Of a DNA stretch of 64,000 nucleotides, positions 23,482-34,799 are shown one piece after another. A program made the translations under genes and the position numbers. How positions within the stretch are numbered: position 1 is the stretch's first letter; each line of letters opens with the position of its first letter. The stretch covers positions 8,411,001 to 8,475,000 of the forward strand of contig OZ021729.1 in NCBI GenBank assembly GCA_963978545.1, written 5' to 3'. The stretch is from Linyphia triangularis (lineage: Eukaryota; Arthropoda; Arachnida; Araneae; Linyphiidae). The notes under the pieces were generated by a model, which was not told the DNA's origin, did not search any database, and saw nothing but the letters and a program-made list of their open reading frames with translations.

Positions 23482-25449
23482 GTTTATGGGGAGAGCCTAT
23501 TTGAAATGTGGTTATCACGTGTCAACTCAAGTAGAAAGATTTCAATTAATCTTGTATCTGAAGCCAACTCTATTTTCAAACATTATGTATTTGAAAATAA
23601 AATAATAAAAAAATCAACGTCGTAATTGGTTAAAAATTAAACAACAAAAATTAAACTGATTATTTATAATACTAGTAAAACTCTAAGTTTTATTTTATAT
23701 AAATATAAATTAAAAGCAATACAAATTCATTCATATTTAAAAATTTTGAAGGTGTTTATATTTTCTTTAAAGTTTGGATAAACTTTTCATTATATTTCAT
23801 ATACGATTCAATTAATATACACGATAGAATATTAAATTATTGATTGATTAGAATAATCCCACAATAAACTATGGATACAGTTGAATATTGTTAACAGGAT
23901 TTCTTTGAGAATCACTCAATCATATTTCGATACTTTTTTCATTAAATTTCATAAACGTTTGTCGGATACATTTTACAATATTTAAAAATTATAAAGAAGA
24001 TTCAATACATATTCCGTTTATTTTTTTTTAAACGTTATAGCTAAGAGGTAAAAAGAATTAAAATTATTCGTGAGTGTACTTTTGAATTCCAAATTATAAG
24101 GATTAAAGAATAGAATAAACAGTTGATATTTTGTAGTTACAAAGACTGGTATTTAGTACTGAATATATTTGAAGAAAAAATTAATAATAAAAACCATATA
24201 AAGTTAAAATATCATCTAATAGAGATATCATGACATCATTACTCTGTACATAAAAGTGCCGATTTTCTTTTTCTCGTGAGTAATATTAGATAAAGTTTGT
24301 TTTCAAAACAACACTAAGAAATTATGATAAAAAAAATATATTTTAAATTTTGTCAGTTGGAAAAATTGAAGTTTCAGTTTGTATTTTAAATTAATAATTC
24401 GTCACATTAGGGCAAAAAAATAAAGGTTACACAATTTATGATTTTTTGCACATAATGTAATCCAATTGCTACATTGAATGTGGTTTTTAACACTTTTGTT
24501 CATAGTTATTCAGAAAAACAGTTATTTCAGAAAAATTAAAAATTCTGAAGGAAAGCAGTGAAATTATTAAGTTGTTAAAATAATGTAATTTTAACAATAA
24601 TATTTCAAGCATTGCTAGATTTTTTTTAATTACTTAAATAATACTAAAACAAAATTCATTTTTAAACGTCAGCAATATGTAATTTTAATTTTTATTTTTA
24701 TCTACATATTTTAAGGGAAAATCCAATTGTTTTCATAACAAACTAATTCTCCAAGTAGAAAAAAACAATGATCATAATGCTTAGAATGACATATTTAATC
24801 ATCACTTAAACATTTTGATTTGAAATTGGAAAGCCATTTACAAATGACATTTTGCACTCATAAATAAAAACAACTCTTTTTTACAAGTATTAGGGAAAAT
24901 TATTTTTACATTAATTGCTTGATGAGTAAAGTAGAATTTCAACATTGAAAACTTGCTTTTGGTAATTTCCTTCATCAACGTTGCTTCAAAATTATTGTAT
25001 TTATACCTTTCGAATCCAAAATTTTCAGTAATTTAATATAAAAATATGTTTAATAATTTAAAGATAGAAAAAAGCTATAATTTTCAGATGAAAACTAACA
25101 GTCAAGAAAAAAAAAAAAAAAATACTTGATGTAATTGGGGTGAAATATTTAATTTTATTTTTTAAAAATAAATGCTTTTTACAAAATTTTGTTTCTTGTG
25201 AAAATAGCTTCTAGTAACTTGTATTTGACTGAATTACATATGAAAGCAACATTAAACAAAAGTATTTTACTATTTTAAAGACAAAAAAGTAACGAACAAT
25301 TATTTTTCTTTTATCGTCTGAAAATAATTTATTCTATTTTAATAGTTCAGATAGAAGGATTAAAAATGTCTGTTATAATTTTTTTTTAACTGAAATTCAC
25401 GAATGTAATTACAAAGCATTCATTCATGAATGTAAAAAATACAAAAAGA
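23479..25449. other. AT-rich DNA, no gene seen
   Basis: No feature recognised. Confidence 0.6.
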
Positions 25450-25462
25450 ATGTTTCAGCTTA

Positions 25463-25627
25463 GCTTTGAAATAAGACCGTTTCATTCGGAAACTTCAAAT
25501 CCAGACAGCTGTAGCTTCCTGAGAGATTTCTAGGGTTCGAGGCTATCTCTACAACTGCTGAAACTCCGTTTGTGTATTTTGAAATGCAGCGAAACTCCGT
25601 TTGAGTCAAGTTATAGAGAATTCAATT
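25463..25627 (-). other. Open coding-like patch with an SGSYSC motif
   Basis: On the minus strand an open stretch of about 50 codons ends at TAA near 25463 and holds FRC, then 26 residues later SGSYSC, a layout reminiscent of an Ig-fold F-strand. Cysteine spacing is too short for a full Ig domain and no splice donor follows before the stop, so this may be chance. The plus strand shows a repeated GAAACTCCGTTTG. Confidence 0.15.
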
Positions 25628-26252
25628 TACTTTTAAAATAATACATTTCTCTCTCCACTTTTCGTTGCTAAAGTAAATAACAGAACCTAATTCTCAACAA
25701 TGATAAAGATTGGAATGCTGGACGTTTTTCTTGTTGCGCGTGAATGAAATATTAAAACGCATTTTATGGAACGAACTTATTCGTTCAGCACTTTTATTGC
25801 AACTTTATTTCAAAAACTGGTATGCAATACTAGTCTTAGGAGAACTACGATCAGAATTTTAGAATAAGGGTCACTTGAATGTAACCCGTACACAACTCAG
25901 TTTTAATACGAAATTAAAATCAATCGAAAATTACTGGTACCTCCATTTTGGCAAAGTTTCAAAGTCATCAGGCATTTTAATATTTAAGTGCGTGTTTGCT
26001 TCTACTATTGATTTCAAAACATTATTCCTTAGTAATTGATATTTAAAAAAAAAATGATCAAGTAAGTTTAAATGTTGCAAAGGCCATTTTTAAAGTAAAT
26101 TTTCCAAGACAAATTTAAGACAAAGTATATTTTAACTAGTATTTCTTTTGCATTAAATAATTCATATTAAATATACATAATGCGCATTTCAATACATTTT
26201 GTATATTTTATATATTATGCATATTTTAAATATCATACGTACTTTATACATT
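25628..26252. other. AT-rich DNA, no gene seen
   Basis: No feature recognised. Confidence 0.55.
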
Positions 26253-26349
26253 ATAAATAATTTATATTTTTATAAATAATTTATATTTTTATAAATAATT
26301 TATATTTTTATAAATAATTTATATTTTTATAAATAATTTATATTTTATA
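26253..26349. repeat. 19-bp AT minisatellite, about 5 copies
   Basis: Unit TATAAATAATTTATATTTT repeated with almost no change. Each unit is itself partly palindromic. Confidence 0.92.
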
Positions 26350-26677
26350 AATATTTTATATTTTGTTTATATTTTATATATTACTATATTCTATATCATT
26401 TATATGATTATTTATCATTGGATTTTTATTATATAAATATTTTCATGTCAAGTAATATTTAGTAACTAAATTAATAAAATATTCATTTTGACAAATTAAT
26501 TTTTAAAAATTATTTTATGTTTAGTTCATTGAGAAATACAGAATTAAATGAAAGTAACTCAAGGAATAATTGTCAAAAAGACTTATTATTAACTTGATAT
26601 GTTTAGTTAAACATGCTTATATGTAAATTTTTCATTAATAGAGTGATACATTTTATGTTAAATGGACTTAACTCCAG

Positions 26678-26833
26678 TTGGTTGCTCCAACTCCAGCAAC
26701 ACGAGGGCTATAATGCGCCGAAACATTCGTCATTAGACAAACCAACATACATTTACAAACACCCATGCCTTACACGGGACTCGAACCAACAACCTCGTTG
26801 TCTAAAAGGTAGCACCATAACCACTATACGGTT
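26678..26833 (-). mobile_element. tRNA-derived SINE family A, copy 2, with 13-bp TSD
   Basis: Same family as 17838-17989, reverse orientation. A-box-like TAGTGGTTATG at 26826-26816 and B-box GGTTCGAGTCC at 26787-26777. Flanked by perfect GACTTAACTCCAG repeats (26665-26677 and 26834-26846). The plus-strand ORF across it (26613-26840) is a shadow. Confidence 0.94.
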
Positions 26834-26846
26834 GACTTAACTCCAG

Positions 26847-27599
26847 AATAACATTTTAATATTTAGATTGAATTGCTTCACACATATCAAACATTCATTT
26901 CATTTGATATTAAAACAATACCACTTTTCTTTACTTTCTGAATAATTATCCAATTTCTTATAGTTTTATAGTTATCCTGTTATTTTATCGTATTATGTTC
27001 ACCTAGTATATTTTTAATACACATTTACCCTATCATGTAAGAAAAATTATGATGAAATTTTTTGCAATATATTTTAAATAAGTTCTTTATCAATTCTACC
27101 TTTGCGGTATAGATTCAAACAAATTAATAAAATTACATTTAAAATGAATTTTATTTTACTTATATATTATGATAAAGATCATACTAAAATACAATACCAT
27201 ATTTAATAATGAAATTACTAGTTATACATTTTAGATGAGAAACTCCATTGCTTTATAATTTTTATAGTTTATATAGTTAACTACGTACTTTTCAAGTTAT
27301 TGAAAAAGATAATTTGAATGTTAGAATAAAATCTAAAAGAACAGAGATATATTCTAATATACTTTTCATTGGAAAATAATCCTATTGTTAATGGTCTCTT
27401 TATTGGGTTCCTTTTAACGTCAAGAAAATGTCAAAATCTTGAAAAAAATATTGACGTGATAATTTCTAATGTAAATGCTTAATACTTATAATTCGTATAA
27501 TCTAAATTAAAAAACCTCATTTAAAAAATATGCAGCATATTTGTGGTTAATAAGAGATATCATCAAATAGTTAATTAAATACATCCGCCTAGACTAAAA
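26847..27599. other. AT-rich DNA, no gene seen
   Basis: No feature recognised. Confidence 0.6.
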
Positions 27600-27910
27600 A
27601 GAATAAGTCACTGGTTTAAAATCGACCGCGTAACCAACCACTCAAAACGTGAAATCTCGTTAGAATGAGCGCTACAAAATTCTTTTTTTTTCCTAAACGT
27701 AATGTATTTTTCCGGAATAGTTTTAGGATTATTCTACTTGAAAATACCAGCTACTCGCAGCCAAATGTGGCAACCCTTCCTGGAAGATGAAACCGCTCGA
27801 TCCGCCACAGTTGCCTAGGAAACAGTGACGTCAGAAAACACATTGCGAATCACGATCTAACAACTCGCATCCCATACATACCTTCAAAACGTGCAGGGTG
27901 CAAATCCTAC
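27600..27910. promoter_or_regulatory. CpG-bearing island with RFX X-box and CRE: candidate promoter
   Basis: In AT-rich surroundings this patch is GC-richer with a dozen or more CpGs. It contains GTTGCCTAGGAAAC (27810-27823), a full match to the RFX X-box RYYNYY-N2-RRNRAC, and two bases later a palindromic CRE, TGACGTCA (27826-27833). X-boxes near start sites mark ciliary and RFX targets in animals. No TATA box or first exon could be fixed and orientation is unknown. The exon candidates at 29.5 and 32.5 kb make a plus-strand gene attractive, but that is inference. Confidence 0.4.
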
Positions 27911-28616
27911 ACTAAAAGAACTCCAATTAATATAGAATCCAACGGAAATAGCCAGAGATATATTTTTAACCATGATGTTTATGTTCATTGTTGATTTTAA
28001 CATTAGGAATATTTTAGCATACATTTGTTTATTAAAACTAGGGTAGTTAACTTTTTTGGATTTTAGAATGTGGGGAATATTATAATACGGTATAAGAATA
28101 TTGATTTTAAATAACAGTTGATTGAAATTCAAGGTATTTGAAAAGAAAAAATACAAAGAATAGTTTGAATAATAATGAAATATTTTTAGGTAAGATTTAT
28201 TCAAAAAATTTCGCAATTTATAAAATAAAAGTTTAATTTGGTTATTATTAAATGCTGAAGGTATTTTGTTCAGTTAATGTTTCAGAAAATGAATTGAGGC
28301 ATAATTAATTCAAATCTTATAATTGTTATAGAATAATATAGATAAGGTATACATAATTTTGCAATAAATAGCCTAGATATGATAAAAGTAATAAAAATAC
28401 TTACTTAAATAATTTGTTAAAAATACAGATTACATTCATTTTAATAAAACATTATGAAAGTTTAAAATTATTGAATCGTATAAAACATATTTTTAATGTC
28501 GTTCTTTAAAAAAATACCATAAAATTGCTTTAGTTTAGTAAATATTGGGGGGGAAACAAATAACAACTTGACTAAATTTTCTTCCATGTAAATGCATATT
28601 TTAATTTCCTTTGTAA

Positions 28617-28647
<31 letters not shown>

Positions 28648-29541
28648 GTTTCTATTATAGATAATTTCAACTTTTTTAATTTGTAAATGCCCTTTTTTCG
28701 TACTTACATAGGTCTAACATTTAGAAAGTAATTCTAATTTTTGTTTAAAATCCATATTTTGCATTAAAGGTAAACGATAATGGTAACATTGTTTTTCTTT
28801 CGGAATTGTTTGAATTTGTTGAAAGAAATTAATTTTTCATAAAACGAATATTTTAAAAAACGAGATACGATTTTTTCCAAGCAGTTTAGAACGTAAATTG
28901 GTTGGAAGTACAAAACATCAAAAACATTTTCGTTATCTGAGAAAACTCACCCACATTTAGATGTTGCGTTGTAAAAGAATAATCGAAATGGGACTGAATT
29001 GAAGATTGGTTCAGAAAATTAATCAAAAGATAACAGTCTAAATTACGCCAAAATTGGAGTATCTCTATTACAGAATTGCTAAAATGTGCAACAAAAATTT
29101 TAAATTCTGGAATAATTAATGACAATTTTAATACAAGGATAAAAGATTATCTGTTTAAATAGCAATATATATTTTTTTCTAATTTACACGCGGTAATAAG
29201 TTTTTCATAATTCCATAATTAATTTTTAAATTACCAATAATTTAATATTAAGTTAGAAAATGGTAAAATTATGTAAAAATGTGTTCAATAGCAATTGATT
29301 AGAATTTAAAAGATAGCATTCTTAGAACAACTCAAACAATAAATGGATAATTTATACAAATAAATATGCATGTATTAAGGTTCAACACATTTGTTCTTGT
29401 ATGAAAATATTTTTACAATTTTATTTAGTTTAGTGATTACATATTTCAGTTTGTCACCTACTACTACTTTAAAATAAACTTTTTAAATATATTTTTATTT
29501 CTATTGTAAAAAAATAACGTTTTAAAATATTTGCTTAATAG
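27911..29541. other. AT-rich DNA; one minus-strand exon-like stretch
   Basis: Contains a T28 tract (28616-28643). 28951-29106 on the minus strand is open for 51 codons between CAG and GTGAGT, with peptide including VIEILQFWRNLDCYLL, but I do not recognise it and the opposite strand also reads as semi-coding, so it is not called as a gene. Confidence 0.3.
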
Positions 29542-29648
29542 ACAAAGACGACATTCAAGGAATTCTTTAAGAATTCTTAATCATCGTTACCCACTAAATA
29601 TCCCTAAAGACATTTTTCTGAGGCTAGTAATACAAAAGAGAAAAACTG
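29542..29648 (+). CDS. Candidate internal exon, unrecognised protein
   Basis: TTGCTTAATAG precedes a 107-bp open stretch ending ACTG followed by GTAAGA. It has one base, 35 codons (including RYPLNIPKDIFLRLVIQKRK) and one base left over. Basic, balanced composition is unlike the F/I/Y/N-rich ORFs of the flanks. Its 3' phase fits exactly the 5' phase of the exon candidate at 32544 (G plus CA gives GCA). A second, very good acceptor (a pyrimidine tract then CCTAG) lies 61 bp downstream at 29709, which would end the protein after 14 more codons. Family unknown. Confidence 0.35.
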
Positions 29649-30199
29649 GTAAGAAATAAATTCCCAAGTGAAGATATTTTTATCTTCTTTGTTCTTCATT
29701 TTATCCTAGAAGGAGTGTGCATTGTCTTATGTACAATAATGATTCTAAAATAACGTAAAAGAAACAAATCTCACAATTCTTTTATACATTTTATCCAAAA
29801 TACACGTTAAACCCAAAACAATGTTTACATAGTAAATTTTTATAAACTCATTCAAGTAAAAGTTTAAGTTTCGCTTCATTTATTGTAATAATAAATATCC
29901 TAATAGCTGAAAACTACTCATTCAAAAGTTGATAATATTTTACAAACATGGAAGAAAAATACCCGAAATCCTTGTGTGTGTTTTTTTAAACAAATCTCAA
30001 CATGTTCGTATTATCTACTATATATTAGTTCATTTATTAAGAAAAGGAAAAATTCAGCTACAGATTTCCTGCCTAGAAAGAGAACTGTGTATTTCTTTTT
30101 AAATGGGATTTTTAAGAAGTAAGTGTATAAACTTTTAGAATAAAATCTGATTTCGTAAAGATGTGATTCGAATAGGAAAATTTCCAGATAAATGTTTTT
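29649..30199. other. AT-rich DNA, no further gene seen
   Basis: Apart from the alternative acceptor at 29709 no feature was recognised. Confidence 0.5.
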
Positions 30200-30740
30200 G
30201 ATGTCTACAAATTTAAATTTATGCTGCATAATTTGTTAGCCTAAATCTTTAATTTTGTACAATTATTATTGATTCAAAATATACCACTATATTCAACTTA
30301 AGTCAACATACATAAAAATTAGAGAATAAAATTTAAGACGAGCTTCAATACTTATCCCGTAGAACTTTTGCAACACTTTGATGTCTACAAATTTAAATTT
30401 ATGTTGCATAATTTGTTAGTCTAAATCTTTAATTTTATACAGGTATCGTTCAGTCAAAATATACCATTATATTCAGCTTAAGTCAATATACGTAAAAATT
30501 AGAGAATAAAATGTAAGACGAGCTTCAACGAATATCCCGTAGAACTTTTACAAGACTTTGATGTCTACAAATTTAAATTTATGTTGCATAATTTGTCAAT
30601 CTAAATCTTTAATTTTATACAATTATTGTTCAATCAAAATATACCACTATATTCAGCTTATGTCAATGTACATAAAAAGTAGAGAATAATATCTAGGGCG
30701 AGCTACAACAATTATCCCGTAGAACTTTTGCAACACTTTG
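30200..30740. repeat. 180-bp tandem repeat, three copies
   Basis: GATGTCTACAAATTTAAATT recurs at 30200, 30380 and 30560, exactly 180 bp apart. Each unit ends TATCCCGTAGAACTTTTGCAA or a close variant. Copies differ by scattered substitutions. The first unit overlaps a minus-strand ORF that is not supported as a gene. Confidence 0.95.
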
Positions 30741-32543
30741 TAATCTTTAAAGAACTGTATCGAACCACTATACTATTTTTCAAAGATTATTTTATAGATT
30801 AAAGAACATTGTATCATTAATGAAATGTGTAGTGAAATTTTTAAAAAGAATTGTAGTATAAAGTTTACAAAGCTTTAATAAAATTAAGGGTTGTGGGACA
30901 TAGCACAGCTTTCAATTACACTAAAATACTTTTCACTGCATTAAAATTTGGTGGATTGGTGTTATTTACCATTTTCGTTTCTATATTTTAATTTAAAAAA
31001 AAAAAAAAAAAAAAAAACATCAGCTTTACGATATTTTTGGCGGTAATTATTACATGCAAGAAAATTTGTCGAAACAGCAAAATTAGAAATATATTTCCTT
31101 TAGGGTAAGTGAAACATCCATTGTTGGACAATGTCAAATGAAGAGAATTCTCAAGACATGCGTTTTCCAACTTTTTACGCTTTTATCGAATTTCTACGTG
31201 AATTTTGGAGTTGGAGGTATTTATAATACTTCAAAAGGATTCACACCGATTTTGAACAAAATCGTACGAGTCGTTGTTTGGCAATTGTTAAAAACATAAT
31301 ATTTTAATATCAGCTACCTCATGCGAGTTCAATGTGTAGAAATTTATAATAGAAACTCAAACAAAAAATATAAGTAATGCCTTCAGTATTTTTTAACTAT
31401 TTATTCCCAAGAAAGATTCTTGTTTTACTGTTTAATTAATTTATTTTAGACCATTTATTTTTTTAAATACGTAATACGAAGTTAATTTTCTTCACATACT
31501 TTGCTGTGAGGTTTAAATGATGATTAACAGAAGTATATGACACTACAAGAAAATCTTGACTAAATAACACTATTTTTTATTAATTATTTTGTGAAATGAA
31601 CCATAAATATTTTGAATAACATTTTTATTTACGAAATAGTACACATATATTTTTGTATTATTAATTTTGAGTTCCACTTATAAGCCATTAACATATGTCA
31701 GTTTCAGGGTATCCAATAAGATGGAAAGGTTATTGATACATGTAAAAATAGAATCGTCTAACAATATGACAGTTCCAAAAACAAGCACAGAAGCAACAAA
31801 AGTAGTAAAAGAATGAAGAGAAAATAATAAATTGCATTATTTTACCTATACACTATTGTTTTTATTACAACTTCATATACATATTTAAAATATTCATAGA
31901 TATTTAAATTAACATGACAGACCATTTATTTATAAAATATTCATAAAGCTATAACACACTCTCCTTAAATACTTTAAAAATAGTTATTGATCGGTTTAGT
32001 TCGTTCATGTGTGAGTTCATGTAAACTGCTAGAATTGAACTTTAATTCTGCAAAGCCATTATTAATAATTTTTCTTCACAAAGTGCAAAAAAAAAAAAAA
32101 ATAGTTTGAAATGGATTATGGCAAAAGGAATATGTCTAAATTAGAATTGTTGTCTGGTTTTAAATTGACTTTATGTGCAGTTGATTAAGTGCCTATTTAT
32201 ATTTAGTACTACAATAGATTAGTAATACAGTGAAAAAAAAATTCAAATTTATCATTATTATTTTTCAAAAATTGCAATTTTGCGTGAAATTTTGATGAAA
32301 TATTTAAAAAACTTAAAATAAAATAAATGAAAAACTATTAAATTTTTTAGGAAATAAAATGTGTATAAATAAACTACGTGCTTATAGCTAGGGCATATAT
32401 ATAATTAAGAAAAATATATTCATTAAAACTTTTTTTATGGATAGTCGAAAAAAAGTTAATGATTTCTTAACAATTTCCCCTTGTTTATATTCAAACTAAA
32501 AGTGGTATTTCATAAATTAACCATCCAATCTCAATTTCTATAG
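30741..32543. other. AT-rich DNA, no gene seen
   Basis: A22 tract at 30995-31017. No other feature recognised. Confidence 0.55.
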
Positions 32544-32656
32544 CAAATGCCCTGGAAAGCAATCAACAAGAGGAGTACAAAAAAATTTATAATGATTCAG
32601 GAATACAATATCGCTTTTGGGGTCTTGAGCCATTCGAACCCCCTAATGAAAGACAG
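32544..32656 (+). CDS. Candidate internal exon, unrecognised protein
   Basis: Acceptor TCAATTTCTATAG, then two bases plus 37 open codons ending CAG, then GTAGGG. The peptide (for example YRFWGLEPFEPPNERQ preceded by QQEEYKKIYNDSG) has the acidic, proline- and glutamine-bearing composition of real protein and is the most convincing small exon in the window after Kv4. I do not recognise the family. The start phase matches the end phase of 29542-29648; the exon ends in phase 0. A following exon was not secured; 37500-37541 is possible but doubtful. Confidence 0.45.
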
Positions 32657-33344
32657 GTAGGGACCTTTTTTTGAAGATTCCATATCCAGTTAAAATACGC
32701 AACAGTTAAATTTATATTATTCTAATATGGTAATATCAAAATTGATAAATAATTTTATTTAAGATATTTTATTAACAAAAATATTACCAAACTCTGAAGC
32801 TTTTTCATGGAAACAGGCAATAGTAGTCAAATGTTTCACAACAGTGTTAGCTATTTATTTAAACTGTACAGACACTTCAACAAAATAGTTGCATATAATT
32901 GGTGATCATAGTAACAAAACAAGTTTTGTAACAAACAGAAACTAAACAGGTTGGAATCATAGGGTATATCTTGATTAAATATGAAGGCAATGAATTCTGT
33001 AGTATATTTGTATACAAGTTGTTCATCATATTTTTTTCAACAATATTGTGACTAAATGAAATTTTACTTTCACACATTGTAAGTTACATTGAAAAGAAAT
33101 CAATGAAAATACCTACCAGTGCTCCAGTTCATTTTAAGAAGAATTTTTATAGCTGATTTTAATAGGATAATTTTACTATGGGACGGTATCAATCTTATAA
33201 AGAAGTTGAATTTGACATTTAAAAACTTGTTTATACTTGTGGCACAATATTTGCCTTAAATATGCAAAATGTCCTTGGACCTAAAATTTCATCATTATGA
33301 ATTTTTTTTTTAAAGGATCCTATTTAAATTAACAATAATGGGTT
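32657..33344. other. AT-rich DNA, no gene seen
   Basis: A 66-aa minus-strand ORF at 32877-33077 has no recognisable motif and no good splice pair. Confidence 0.5.
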
Positions 33345-34260
33345 ACAAATGGAAGTTAACATATATGGATTGTTTGTGATCATTTTCCTTATCGGTTTGA
33401 GCTCTAACGCATTTCACGTTTCTGAGACTGATAGATCGAATTTCATGATATTTATAATTGTTTTAAAATATTCCAAACTAAAGTTTTTAGAACATTTTAT
33501 TCTAACTTCTTGGACCATTTGTAAAATGTCATTAAAATGGAATTATTTTTAAAGGACCTAATAGAAATTAACATTAATGGATTTCAAATGAAAGTTAACT
33601 TAACGTTTATAAATAATAATTGTATTGTTTATCCTCATTTCCCTTATCAGTTTGAGCTTTAATGAATTTCACATATCTCAGATTGATAGATCTTATTTCA
33701 TTATATATTTGAGCCTTAAAATATATAAATGTCTTTAACATTCGAATGACATTTTATGCTAACTTCTTGGACCATCTATAAAATGTCATTATGATGAAAC
33801 AATATTTTAAGGATTCAATTTAAATTAACATCAATGGATTTCAAATAAAATTTAACATCAATGGATTTCAAATAAAAGTTAACATCAATGGATTTCAAAT
33901 AAAAGTTAACATCATAGGATTTCAAATAAAAGTTAACATCAATGGATTTCAAATAAAAGTTAACATCAATGGATTTCAAATAAAAGTTAACATCAATGGA
34001 TTTCAAATAAAAGTTAACATCAATGGATTTCAAATAAAAGTTAACATCAATGGATTTCAAATAAAAGTTAACATCAATGGATTTCAAATAAAAGTTAACA
34101 TCAATGGATTTCAAATAAAAGTTAACATATATGGATTAATTATTGTATTGTTTATCATCATTTCCCTCATCGGTTTGAGCTATAACTCATTTCAGATTTA
34201 ACATTCTAATAGATCCAATTTCATGCATAAATTTAATAAAACTTAAGTGTCCAAATTTAT
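33345..34260. repeat. Long-unit tandem repeat with a nested 27-bp array
   Basis: Three related blocks begin near 33350, 33588 and 34118, with GTTAACATATATGGATT or a variant, then TTGTTTATCATCATTTCCC-like and CGGTTTGAGCT segments. Between blocks two and three, 33827-34136 is an array of about 11 copies of the 27-mer around AACATCAATGGATTTCAAAT, nearly identical. Because 27 is a multiple of three, a repetitive minus-strand ORF (LKSIDVNFY repeats) appears; it is not a gene. Confidence 0.9.
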
Positions 34261-34384
34261 GTTCAAGAGGTGACATTAGTAATCGGGTGGTCAATCAAGA
34301 AGAAATATACGAAAAGAAAAATTCTAAATCTCTGCACGCCCATCTAAACAGCTAATAACCCGAATATAACCCTTCAAACCTTAC

Positions 34385-34442
34385 CATTATAATTACAGGA
34401 AGCGATGTAAATTAACCCAACAACGGCCATGCAGACCAGCAT
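34385..34442 (-). CDS. Possible signal-peptide first coding exon, unrecognised
   Basis: On the minus strand an ATG (34442-34440) opens 19 codons with a hydrophobic run, MLVCMAVVGLIYIASCNYN, resembling a secretory signal, followed by one base and the donor GTAAGG (34384-34379). Upstream 34450-34800 is GC-richer than its neighbours and could be 5' UTR. The start context is weak (C at -3). A 134-codon ORF in another frame (34393-34797, minus) covers the same patch and is unrecognised; at most one of the two is real. No downstream exon was secured. Confidence 0.25.
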
Positions 34443-34799
34443 CCGTTCTGGCACATTGACTCCATAGCCCTTCCATTAAAAGTTCGTGGTCTTTTTCTTT
34501 TCCTTGCCAAGCATTCGGTTGATCTTTTAGCGATTCATCAGTAGTCAGCTCACTAAAGCAAAAAGCACGTTTTTGAATCGTTAAAAATTCAACACTTTTA
34601 GCCCGAAATAGTGTATCCAATGCGCGGTTACAGTGTAGGCGAGTTTTTGGCTTTTTTTGGAGGTTTAATGTTACATGAAAAATACAGGGAAGATAAGAAG
34701 ATACTTTCTGCGGTGAGGACGTGATGGTAGGAAGCAAGGTTACCATTCCTAAGGGGTTTCTCATAATTTTCCCCATCAAGAACGCGAGCCATACCAATG

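Noticed and set aside
33815..34114. 99-aa minus-strand ORF of LKSIDVNFY repeats
   Set aside because: Created by the 27-bp tandem array, whose length is a multiple of three.
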